The translations under genes were made by a program, and so were the position numbers. Positions 37,989 to 48,303 of a DNA stretch of 64,000 nt are shown here, one piece after another. A model generated the notes under the pieces. The model did not search any database and was not told the origin of the DNA. It saw nothing but the letters and a program-made list of their open reading frames with translations. Each line of letters begins with the position of its first letter. Within the stretch, counting starts at the first letter, position 1. This DNA is from Sorex araneus (lineage: Eukaryota > Chordata > Mammalia > Eulipotyphla > Soricidae): NCBI RefSeq assembly GCF_027595985.1, contig NC_073302.1:171480034-171544033 (forward strand), given 5' to 3'.

Positions 37989-38781
37989 TGATGTCAGTGG
38001 GCCCCACAGGTGACTTATGTGAAGCGGGGAGGAGAAAGACAGTCACTTTCTACCCAACCGCCTCTACCACCCAGAACCCAGGGTTACTGGGTTCTTGTCT
38101 CGCTCGTGGAAAAGAATTTCAGGAGTAGACAAGCAGTGAAGTAAACAGATTTTATTTGGAGGTTTTTTGAGGGAAGGAGGAAGGGATACGTGGGAAAGAG
38201 AATAATAAGAATAACGCGCTCAAGAGAGAATTCGGGCTTCTCCAAGGGTGGAAAGAGCTCTACACACATCCTAGCACTAGACATGAAAGCATGAAAGTGC
38301 ACATCTCAAGAGGGAAGATGCGGGCGACACGTGTGCTTGGGCACCGCACGTGCTCAGCCACGTAGGGGCAAGCAGCACAATGGCTCAGGCAGCATATGCA
38401 CGCGCTTCCTTTATTCAAGGTGGCTTTTATAGAGTTTCTCCAACCTGCCCCCACGTGGGGCTTCTTTCCAAGTAAAAGTCCATTGCTAAGGAAGTTACCA
38501 GGGAGGTTGGGAGTGGTGATGGTCTCCTTTAGGCTGGATGACATTTTAATCAGATTAAGGGAGAGGCCTGAAAGTTTGAGGAACCTCATGGGAAGGGGTT
38601 CAACCTCCTCAGGGTCTGCTGAAGGTCTTACCAGACTTGTTTTCTGTATCCACAGGGTGGATCAGTCTTAGGATTCTCCTTCCCAGAGACTTTGTTAATC
38701 TAAGTTTCATTGCCTATCTAAGTTAGATTAACTTTGTTAATCTAAGTTTCATTGCTTTTCCCTATCTACCTGCCTACATCA
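37989..38781 (+). mobile_element. Solo LTR of the TGATGT…ACATCA family inside a SINE
   Basis: Begins TGATGTCAGTGGGCCCC and ends CTGCCTACATCA, collinear with 20511-21303. Flanked by CCCC on both sides, consistent with a short target duplication in the SINE. Reads through an A/T-rich 'agattttatttggagg' and a purine-rich middle. Confidence 0.8.
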
Positions 38782-38862
38782 CCCCCAGCCCCGCCAAAAG
38801 TGATCCCTGAGCTGAGAGCAAACTCTGGGCACTGCTAGGTGTACCTTATTTTTTAAAAAAAG
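38782..38862 (+). mobile_element. SINE, type A, right part (split by a solo LTR)
   Basis: 'cccagccccgccaaaagtgatccctgagctgagagcaaactctgggcactgctaggtg' completes the SINE begun at 37900. Confidence 0.7.
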
Positions 38863-40089
38863 GCAAGAAGCTTTTTGGAAGCACATGTGGACAGTCGATA
38901 GGATTCATCCTATGGTGGCAGTTTGTATTGACCCCAGGACTGCTGCCATGGGCTCAAAGGTGGCATATGATAGAACCATCTACATAAGTTCAGTAAGGGG
39001 CAGTATCACAGGGTCTGTAATCAGCAGGGCTGGGTCTGTGGGATGTGTCCAAGCATTGAGCTTTGGGGAACTTCAGTGCAGGATGGGTAGGAGAGGTGGT
39101 CTTACTAGTCTAGAACAAAACAGGATGTTCTAAATTCTGAGCTTTGTGAACATGAAAGCACCTCCCCTGGGGGTGGGGTGGGAAGCGAGCAAGGTCTCAG
39201 TCCTTAGAATACCACCTCAGCACCACATGGTAGCTTCAGAATATATCCAGGAAGGATAACTGTGTAAATACCAAGCGACTAGGAATCCTACGGTTCTCTC
39301 TCTCGCCGTCTGTGTATGGTGGTTTCGTGCTGCTCCCCCACCCAGGATGACCGATGGCATCTGCGGACGAAGGAGGAAACGAGAGCCAGGCTGGTTGGTG
39401 ATCAGTTGCCATTTGTTCCATTCTCCCCACGTGCCTGTTCTAATCTCACTAAGCTCCCTATTCCAGTCTCACACTGCCCCTCATTCCCGGCCCCTCCAGT
39501 CTCCATCGCTCTGCTCTCCATGCTCCAACTCATTGCCTAGGTCTCTCTCTCAGTCTGTCTCCATCTCCCAGCATTGGGGGTAGCAACCACACCCCCAGTC
39601 AGGCAGCACAATCAACACAGGAAAGCCCTTTCTGATCTTTCTGATCAGGGGATGTGCTTGTAGGGTGGGTTTCCTGGGGACATTTTGCTATAGATCCCAG
39701 ACTATGGTCCTCAGGGCCTAGCAAGGTCCTAATCTCATTCTTACTTTTAGGATCACAGAATTTGTCCATGACCGTGCTCTTAACTTATAGTTAAGTATTA
39801 TGGCACTTTGCCCAGGCCCATTTAGATGCCAGGGTAGCTCACAGGTTGCCTTGGGTCCATCCCATCCCTTGTTGGGACCCTGCTTTTGGGGTACTAGGAA
39901 GTAAGAGCAACTGAGGCTTAAGTCGAGAGATTAGATGCCCAGGAGTCAATATTATTCAGAATCAATTAACTCCCAAATTACAGAAGCATAGCATTAACTG
40001 TCTTCCTGTGTCCATACAAAAAGGACATTGCTCTGAATTAACTATGCAAAGAACTTAAAAAGAGAAAAGTAATACTTACAAGTTAACAG

Positions 40090-40276
40090 AGCCTGGGGCA
40101 GAGCAACAGCATAGAGGGTAGGGCATTTGCCTTGCACATGACTGACCTGGTTTCGATTCCCAGCATCCCACATGGTCCCCTGAGCACCGCCAGGAGTGAT
40201 TCCTGAGTGCAAAAGCCAGGAGTAACACCTGAGCATCACCAGGTGTGACCCAAAAAGCAAAAAAACAAAAAAAAAT
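40090..40276 (+). mobile_element. SINE, type A, inserted in the solo LTR
   Basis: 'agcctggggcagagcaacagcatagagggtagggc', 'ggtttcgattcccagcatccca' and an A-rich tail. An 8-bp duplication GTTAACAG lies at 40082-40089 and 40277-40284. Confidence 0.85.
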
Positions 40277-40344
40277 GTTAACAGTCTGATTAGGAGACAA
40301 AGGTGATTGGGGAAGCAGAGCACAAATAAAGATGCTACAAATAA

Positions 40345-40886
40345 GCAAAGAATCTCTTGCCCACGTGCCTGACTGTCTTCCCCGGGGCCCCTCGGAGGGG
40401 ATGGGCTCCAGCTTCGCTCCCCACCCCAAGCAGAGCTCCCAGCAGCCGAAGACCTCCGGAACCTAGCTACAGACATGCTCAAGGCCCCTCTCCACACATT
40501 CAGACAAGCCTCACACATGAAGGTACCGGCAGAGGAACCCAGGTGTGTGCAATTCATCAACGGCCAACAGCCAGAGACTTAAAAGCAAGCTTCCAGAAGC
40601 TTGCTCTCCGATATCTTATAACCTACTTCTCCCTCTGGGAGAAACTGGCAAGCTACCGAGTTTCCTGCCCACATGGGAGAGCCTCGCAAGCTTCCCATGG
40701 TGTTCATATGCCAAAGCCAGCAACAAGCTGGGTCTCATTCCCCTGACCCTGAAAGAGCCTCCAATGTGGCATCGTTGGGAAGGCCGAGTTGAGAGAGGCC
40801 TCTAAAATCTCAGGGATAGGACGAATGGAGACGTTGCTGAGACTGCTCGAAAAATTTGATGATCAACAGGATGATGACATGACATG
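40345..40886 (+). mobile_element. Composite retroposon (type C), second copy
   Basis: Collinear with 9015-9513 ('ctgtcttccccggggcccctcggaggggatggg', 'ccatgctcaaggcccc' region, 'tgaaagagcctccaatgtgg'), plus a type B-like middle ('ggcaagctaccgag…gagagcctcgcaagc'). Ends in (ATGAC)n. Flanked by ACAAATAA at 40337-40344 and 40887-40894. Confidence 0.75.
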
Positions 40887-41124
40887 ACAAATAAACACAG
40901 AGGAGTAGGAGCACTGTGATGGGAGTAACCAATATACCTAAGCTCCCTGTGGCAAGGCAGAAAGGTCAAACCAATGTTATCCTACAGATAACGGAGTTTA
41001 TTTCAAAATCATGATCCTCAATTCATTGACTTCTTGAGGTTAGAGCAGTTATTATAATTCAACAGCAGTATAATAAATGATCTTGAGGCGGGGAGCTGTC
41101 AAAGTCTGATTGCCTAAGAATATT

Positions 41125-41290
41125 GACAATTTACTTTGGGTTTGGGGTATTAACCCAGTGATGCTCAGGGTTTGTTCCTGGCTCTGAGCTCATAAGTGAT
41201 CCCTGGCAGTGACTGAGGGACTGGATATGGCACAAAGATTTGAATCAGGGTAGACTGCATGCAAGACAAGCCCCTCCATGATCTCCATAG
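41125..41290 (-). mobile_element. SINE, type A, minus strand
   Basis: 'cagtgatgctcagggtttgttcctggctctgagctc', 'gatttgaatcagggtagactgcatgcaag' and a diverged head. Confidence 0.6.
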
Positions 41291-41494
41291 CCTCCTGTGG
41301 ACACGATGGAAGAATGTTTCTGAGTTCTCCTTTAGGCTGTAAATATCTAATGTAAGAATTTATGCAAAAGTTAATTGAGGTGATAATGTAAGAGCTTGAT
41401 ATAGAATAGACAGCAATCCTGTCCCTTCTGGCAAGCCCTTGCTTCATAACTAGTGCTCACTACAGCAGAAATGCAAAAGCCCTGAAGCAAATGG

Positions 41495-42713
41495 TGATGT
41501 AGGAAGGCAGGCAGGTAAGGAAGGCCCCTCCCAAGGCAAGGGCCGTAAATTCCCTAAGTAATAGCCCTGGCCTCAGGGAGAACTGGTGCCAGTGCCAGCG
41601 TGTAATAGACCCTGAAGAGGCTGGACCAATTCCTCCAACAGAAGCTCCTCCAGAAACAAAAGGCCAGGAAAGGAATTTCAAAGAAGACCATCACCACTCC
41701 CCTTGGCAACCTCCCTAGCAACGGACTTTGACCTAGGTAGAAGCCCCTAGTGGGGGCAGGTTGGAGAAACCCTATAAAGGCCACCTTTTTTTTTTTCTTT
41801 GAAATTTACTATTGAAACACCGTGATTTACAAAGTTGTTCGTGATACAGCTGTTTCAGACATTTAGTGTTCCAACACCACCTGGGTGACCTTCCCTCTAC
41901 CAGTGTCCCCAGTTTCCTTCCCAACCCTAACAAGTGTTTTTATACAGCACTTGCCTAGAAGAGATCATATTCACAGCAGCTTTGTAATGGTCTTACACTG
42001 GCCCAATCACCCTGTTATTTGTGGTTGCAGATCTGGTTATCTGCAGCTTATGTTATCCTGCTCCCCTTCCTAATGCCTGTTTAGGTTTCCCAACTGCTTC
42101 TTGCAGAGAAATTTTCAATTTTTCATCAGTAATGATAAAGTAACCATCTTCACCAGGGGCTTTCTTTTTCATGTCTGTTTCTTCATGCTCACTAAAAGTC
42201 TATCCTGCATTTTATATTAGATATGTTCCAGGGAAGGAAAGGTAGGAAGAATGAAAGCAAAACGTATACATCACCTTTGAAGAAAAACTACCGTACAGGC
42301 CACCTTGAACAAAGGAAGCACGTGCACACGCTGCCCGAGCCCATGTGCTGCTTGTGCCCATGTGGCTGAGCACATGTTTCGCCTGCATCTCCCCTCTTGA
42401 GAGGTGGACTTTCATGCTTTCATGTCTAATGCTGGGATGTGTGTAGGGGCTCTCTCTACCCATGGAGAAGTCGGGATTCTCTCTTAAGCACATTACTCTC
42501 CACTCTCTCCCACTTTCTCTCTCTCCCCCCTTCAAAACCTCCAAATAAAAACTGTGAAGCTTCACTGCTCGTCTACTCCTGAAATCCCTTTCTGCCAGGT
42601 GATACAAGAACCCAGTAACCCTGGGTCCCAGGTGGCAGAGATGGATCAGGAGAAAGTGACCGTCTTTCTTCTCCACACTTTACATGAGCCACCTGTGAGG
42701 CTGACCCACATCA
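41495..42713 (-). mobile_element. Solo LTR of the TGATGT…ACATCA family, minus strand, split by an L1
   Basis: Plus strand starts TGATGTAGGAAGGCAGG and ends GACCCACATCA, the reverse of 20511-21303. Parts 41495-41787 and 42298-42713 flank an inserted L1. Several open frames here lie wholly inside the LTR. Confidence 0.8.
41788..42297 (-). mobile_element. L1 3' insertion with 10-bp target-site duplication
   Basis: Poly-T then 'tgatttacaaagttgttcgtgatac' and 'agtgttccaacaccacc', the reversed L1 tail. AGGCCACCTT lies at 41778-41787 and 42298-42307. The rightmost 300 bases are less typical of the L1 3' UTRs elsewhere here. Confidence 0.85.
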
Positions 42714-44071
42714 ATGATACACTACCAAGATCCTCTGCAAGGACAGATCTTACTTAGAAGTCCCTTAACTTGCACAGAAACTTAATACTGTTTACATATT
42801 TTCTGATGCTTATGAAGTATTTACCACTGCTTATTCTAAATATGGACTTAGGAGTTCAGACAGTCTTTGAACCTCTTGTGGAAAGGCCCTCCAGTCATGG
42901 CACTCATTTAAGGTCCTATGGGGTGGCCTGGGGTAACTCAGAAATGCACTTGTTTCCATCCTGTAGACTCTGCTGACAATATGCTTGCCTTCTCAGCTGT
43001 GCTTTTCTTTCCATTCCCTTTCCCCATGAAGAACCTTCTGCTCCATCTGGCTTTCTTTTGGGCCCAGATACTTGTGTCTCAAATACAAAAGAAATGAACA
43101 TAATCAACCAAGAACTCAGGAAAGAAAACACGTAACTCAGTCTGAGAATATAAGTATCTTTTCTCCATATTGACTGTCTCCCAAGCTAATTTCCAAATTC
43201 CTGAAGCTCCAAGGTCCCTGGAATCCATCTCTTGCTTCAACAGTGCTCAGAGGAAACAAACCCAGAATGTCCCTTTTCCCAGTCTTCAGTCCATCCTTTC
43301 TTTTCCTACAGAACCATCTTTTCTACCTCTCTCCGCCTCCAGGAACAACTGACACCGTTTTTGGTTGTTGTTTGTTTTGTTTAGATCAGCTCTATAACCA
43401 AGCAACCACTGTGAACCTTGAGTCTGCTCAGAATTCTAGCAAGTGGCTAGAATTCTTGAACACCTGATCAAGCTGTACTGTGTGCATCCTACACTTACCT
43501 TGCTGGGAGCACTTGACCCTAACAATGTGGTTCTAGAGGGCCTGAGCTGCTGCTTCCACTCAGCAGAGAATCACCAAGGTGAATCATCAGCTTCCCTTGG
43601 AGGTTCTCTCCATGCCTTTGTGGCTGACTCTCTCCTATGAGGTGCAGAAGTCCCCCACCCCTAGATGAGGATAAAACCTAGGGTGTCATGCACGCTGCAG
43701 TGGTCTGGGATAGGCCCTTGTGAATCCATGGACTCTGGGTCTGTCTACACTCCAGAGAAAGCCTCGCAGAAGAGCAGGTGAAACTCCTTAGGGATCCCGC
43801 ACCCACCCAACCCAGCAACTCTGCACATCGTTCCCATGGCAAGTCTGACCCTCAAGCGCAACCAAGAGCCCCTGGAGGCCAGCAGTGACCCCTAAGCAGC
43901 CTCTGACATCTCCATGGTGTCAGGGCTTCTGTTGGGCCCTGCAGCCACACAGCAGCTTGGAAATCACTCTGCCACTTGCTGCCAAGCCATAAACCAAATG
44001 CAAACAAACAAAAAAAAAGCTTTTTGTAGTTATGAAAAAATAAGCCCCAAACAAAACAAAGCAAATCCTTA

Positions 44072-44232
44072 GGGTCAGAGTGATAGTACAGTGGGTAGGG
44101 CACTAGCCTGGCACAAGACTGGTATGTATGTGTTCCCTTCCTGGCATTCCATGTGGTCCCCTGAGCACCACCGGGAGTGATCCCTGAGCAGAGCCAGGTG
44201 TAACCCCTGAGCATTGATGGGTATGAACCAAC
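44072..44232 (+). mobile_element. SINE, type A
   Basis: 'ggtcagagtgatagtacagtgggtagggcac', 'gtgatccctgagcagagccaggtgtaacccctgagcattg'. Confidence 0.7.
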
Positions 44233-44282
44233 CCCACCTGCCTTCCCCACAAAAGCTCAGAATTGATCCACCAAAATCACTT

Positions 44283-44447
44283 TTTTTTTTCTTGGAGCCA
44301 CAAAGTGGTGCTCAGGGCTTACTCCTAACACTCAGGGATCAGTCCTGGTGGGCTCAGGGGACGATAAGGGGTCCCAGGGATCAAATCCAGATCAGCCGCA
44401 TGCAAGGCAAGTACTCTACTCACTGTAGTATTGCTCCGACCCCCACC
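44283..44447 (-). mobile_element. SINE, type A, minus strand
   Basis: 'agccacaaagtggtgctcagggcttactcctaac', 'gggatcaaatccagatcagccgcatgcaagg' and 'tagtattgctccgaccccc'. Confidence 0.75.
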
Positions 44448-45059
44448 CACATCACTAGTTTTATTGAACAGAGTAACTTCTTAAAATCATTAATATATAG
44501 ACTTAAAACAAATCCTGATCATCTAATATTAAAACATGCAGCATTTTTCTATCTATATTTTGTATGATTAATGGGGAGGACACGGCATTTACAATGCAGA
44601 TCTAGAAACCAACTTATTTAAACCAGCTGGGAGTCAGCTGGTTTGTGACTAAATGTAGTCACAAATAAGATAAAAATGTTTATTCAAGGGGATGATCTTT
44701 CTGTGAAAAACCCATTTATCATGTAGCAGGCACATGTCATTCTATTCAACTATTCAAAGATGTTGTCTTCCATTAAATAATTGAGTGGAATTCCCCTTTT
44801 CTTTTTAGAAATCTGTGCCTATCTACCATTCCACAATATAGGTCTCTTTGGTAATCTAATTTTAGAAGGCCCGTAAGTAGGCATGCAGGGGTGCTATTCT
44901 ATTAAACCAAAGTTGCTGGGTTTTTTCCCTATTCCTTTTTTTCCCCAAAAACACTGTGAGGTATTTGTTTTATAGATGCTGTGCCAGTTTCTTTGGTCCA
45001 CTTCTGACTTGGAACTTTAACAATCTTAAAACAACAAAGTGCCATCATAAGAAATCTAG

Positions 45060-45260
45060 CTCAAAGAAGGAAAGTGCCTCCGATAGAGGGAGGCTGGGGT
45101 GGGGGTGGAGGGGTGTTGGGGGATGGTGGTGGGGAAACAGGCAATATTGGTGGTGGGAAACGTACACTGGTGGAGGGATGGGTGCTGGATCATTATATGA
45201 CTGAAACCCAATTATAAACAGCTTTGTAATGGTCTATCTCATAGATATTCAATTTAAAAA
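45060..45260 (+). mobile_element. L1 3' UTR tail
   Basis: G-rich tract, 'ggtggtgggaaacgtacactggtggagggatggg', 'tatatgactgaaacccaattataaacagc' and an A run. Abuts inverted-repeat copy 2. Confidence 0.75.
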
Positions 45261-45261
45261 A

Positions 45262-45345
45262 ATTTTTAAAGTAATGTGGAGTTCATGCCCAATTCAATCA
45301 GCTTAATAAATGGCTGAATAAAGAGTAGTATTCCTACATTAAAAA
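45262..45345 (+). repeat. Copy 2 of an 85-bp inverted repeat pair
   Basis: Contains 'gtaatgtggagttcatgcccaattcaatcagcttaataaa'. It is the reverse complement of 34447-34536 at roughly 85-90%. Confidence 0.65.
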
Positions 45346-45365
45346 TTAATAAATCTAGCACAAAG

Positions 45366-45480
45366 GATCAGAGAGGCACACAGTGGGAAGGTGCTTGCCT
45401 TACAGGCAGCCGACCCAGGTTCAGTGCCTGGCACCACATCTGGTCCCTTGTTGAGCCGGGTGTGGTCCCAACATGGTAGT
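45366..45480 (+). mobile_element. SINE, type A, 3' shortened
   Basis: 'ggatcagagaggcacacagtgggaaggtgcttgcc', 'ggttcagtgcctggcaccaca' and 'gccgggtgtggtccc'. Confidence 0.6.
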
Positions 45481-46571
45481 TCAAGGGCTTACGGTTGCCA
45501 ATTCACAGAAAAGATGAAAGTCTGGGAGATTAAGACTTACCCAGTCTTATGTCCATTTGCTACTGAAACTCAAAACATTTGTCTTGTGAACATACTTTAA
45601 TGAGTTTCTTTCAAAAAGAATGAAGTACACACTCAATTGGTGGCACTGTGCTGTGAGCAGCAGGCTGAGCAAGAAGGGTAGAAATACAGTGACAAATGAA
45701 CTGCCACATAGAGTCAAGTATTCTGACATTTATATTTTCACATTATTCATTTTAATGGACCCATTATCTTTACTTGATGACCCTTTTTTTGCAACTGCTT
45801 GGTTGACCCCAGTTTTGGTGATCTGGGAAATTCACAATGGAATGTGTGTTCTTTTAACAATATCCACAATGAACAACAACACACTCTTCCATTCATGTCA
45901 AAACAATTTCCAGAACCAGTGGGTTAAAAAAAAGACAAGAATTTATTCTCATAGTTCTGTTAAATCAAAATTCCAAAACGAGTCTGACCAAGCTATAACC
46001 AAGTTAGCCGAATGGCATCGCTGTCCAAGAGCTCCAAAGGACACTTTCCTCCCTTTTCCAGCTTCCAGTGGCCCCTTTCTCCATCTTCAAAGCCAGCAAT
46101 GTTGAATCTCACCAGCCTTCTTCTGCTGTCACTTTTCTCTCTCAAGTCCTTCATTTTTAAGGACTCGTGATTAAACTGAGTCCACTTGGGTAATACAGAG
46201 TACGCTCCTATTTCAAGGCCTCCTCCTCAGTCACATCTGCCAGTCTTCTCTGCCATGAATTCATGAATTCACAAGTTCTGGAGCTCAGGGCAGAGATACA
46301 TTAGAAGCCATAATTCTGCCCACCACAGCAGAACTAACAAGTATTTGTTTTCACCACTTGTCTTCTCTCCAGAAAAGTTAAAATAATTGCAAATGGCTCT
46401 GTAATAAGCATTATATACAGGGAGAAATATGTGGAAAATCATGAATTACAAATAAACCTTTTTAGTGATTTAAACTCAGAAGAGGCCATGCAAATTATTT
46501 TAATAGTTCAGTGTTACAGAACTCAAGCCTTCTTCCCAAGGTCGCTCCAATATTAATAATCTCTCTCGTGG

Positions 46572-46742
46572 GGCTGGAGAGAGATAGCACAGCGGGTAGG
46601 GCGTTTGCCTTGCACTCGGCTGACCCGGGTTCAATTCCCAGCATTCCATATGGTCCCCCCAGCATCGCCAGAAGTAATTCCTGAGTGCAGAGCCAGGAGT
46701 AACCCCTGTGCATTGCCGGGTGTGACCCAAAAAGAAAAAAAA
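46572..46742 (+). mobile_element. Young SINE, type A, with target-site duplication
   Basis: Near-consensus from 'ggctggagagagatagcacagcgggtagggcg' to 'cattgccgggtgtgacccaaaaag'. The 10-bp repeat TCTCTCGTGG lies at 46562-46571 and 46743-46752. Confidence 0.88.
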
Positions 46743-47454
46743 TCTCTCGTGGCATCATTTCCCTGCATTGAAACAGGTATTTTCAATTCTAAGTTGAAAA
46801 CACAAAATATCCCATTGATTCATAGTCTCCAAATAGTTTGAAGTCTACAGATAATTCAGCATTCATTTGAAAATATAGTTGTGTGGGGGTGGGGGGATAT
46901 GGGGGGGGGCTACAGATTGAAATTTAAAATGAAGGCTTTCCAGAACTTCACATTCTATCCAGCCAACCTCAAACGCAGTGTATGAAACACAGGAACAGCC
47001 AGATACCAAAGCTGCACTTGAGGTGCCTTAGACCTGAATGATGCCTCCTCCTCACCAAAACGGGGCAGAGAGGAAATTTTCTGACTTTTTATTTCTTCTG
47101 TATAAAAAAGCCTTAAGAAAAACATACATGGGGGAAGATTACTCTACCTCTATCTGACACACAAATATTTATTTCTAAGGGGAAAAGAAATCAAACCCAA
47201 AGACCCTCTTCTGCAAACTGAAGGTCAGCCTAGACACAGCAGCGCTGTGCCGTGCCCTCCTGCAGCACGGCCAGTTCAGGCAGCTGTCTGCCGGCCACAG
47301 TGGGAGGAGGGAGAGGCTTTCGGCAGAGCTGGGTCAATTCTGCCAAACGAAGCTTCTTCCTCATGGGCAAATATTGAAATGCAGCTGCAGATCACAGTCA
47401 TCCCCGCATAAATTGTGCTTCTGTTTTGTGTTCCTATAAAACCTCCCTCGGTAT

Positions 47455-47630
47455 AGGGGTCGGGGCAATGGTACAGTGGGTAGGGCACTTGCCTGGCACA
47501 CAACCAGTCTGGGCTCCACTAAGGCACCACAAATGGTCCCCCAAGCCCTTCCAGGAGTGATCCATGAGCACAGAGCCCAGAGTAAACCCTGAGCATCACT
47601 GGGTGTGACCCAAAAATCAAAAACAAAAAT
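47455..47630 (+). mobile_element. SINE, type A
   Basis: 'ggggtcggggcaatggtacagtgggtagggcac', part of box B lost, then 'agtgatccatgagcacagagcccagag' and an A-rich tail. Confidence 0.75.
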
Positions 47631-48129
47631 TCCCTAAATATAAAAGTTTCTATGGAGCATCCAAACATCCTTTCACAGCATATAAGTGTCAGTAAATACT
47701 CACTTCACACATGTGTCAGTAAATATTCACCTACATAATGTTTCATATTGTTAGAGAAACACGTCTTTATATTCACTTAATGCACAACCTGGGTAATCTT
47801 GTCTAATCATAAACTGTGTAGATTCCCAAATTAAAGGTCATCTGTCAGCTCATTTTGTAAGGTGGAAAAAGATGACAGCATTTCAAGTGAAGTTTGTTTC
47901 TGTTTTAAGTCCTGACCAGAAATTAGCCCCCAAACATCTGATTAATCAATAAGAATCAAATAATGAATAAAATCTGACAGAAAATATACTAGAATTATTT
48001 TAAAAATCCAATTAATAAAACAATATAAATACTAAGTATTTCAAGAAATAACTTTTAATGCAATTTCTCTAAGTAAACTTACCTGAAGAGAAATTTTAGC
48101 CACTTTTTCCTGGGGGGGGGGAATGTTGC

Positions 48130-48303
48130 TTTGTTTTTTTGTTTGGGGACCACACCCAGAGGCATTCAGGGCTTACTTCCGGACTCTGTGCTCAGGAATC
48201 ACTCCTGGCGGGTTTGGGGGACCATATGGAATTCTGGGGACCGAACCCTAGTTAGCTGCAATAAAGGCAAATGCCCTACCAACTGCACTATCCTGCTGGC
48301 CCA
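48130..48303 (-). mobile_element. SINE, type A, minus strand
   Basis: 'gggaccacacccagaggcattcagggcttactt', 'aggaatcactcctggcgggtttggggg' and 'actatcctgctggccc'. Confidence 0.75.

Larger units (their letters stand above)
39261..40986 (-). mobile_element. Solo LTR of the 7.5-kb provirus family with nested insertions, minus strand
   Basis: Starts 'tgtgtaaatacc' and ends 'atcctaca' on the plus strand. A perfect 6-bp duplication GATAAC lies at 39255-39260 and 40987-40992, as expected for class II elements. Removing the SINE at 40090-40276 and the retroposon at 40345-40886 leaves about 1 kb of LTR matching 7539-8820. Confidence 0.85.

Noticed and set aside
40042..40560. 172-codon minus-strand open frame, similar to one at 8896-9120
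   Set aside because: It crosses a SINE and the type C retroposon. The similarity is due to the shared repeat, not to a gene family.
42212..42676. 154-codon minus-strand open frame
   Set aside because: It lies wholly in the second LTR family and the edge of the inserted L1. The same LTR elsewhere does not keep the frame.
45620..46105. 161-codon plus-strand open frame
   Set aside because: No recognisable domain, no exon borders, and its second half overlaps what looks like an old interspersed repeat. Chance is the simpler reading.
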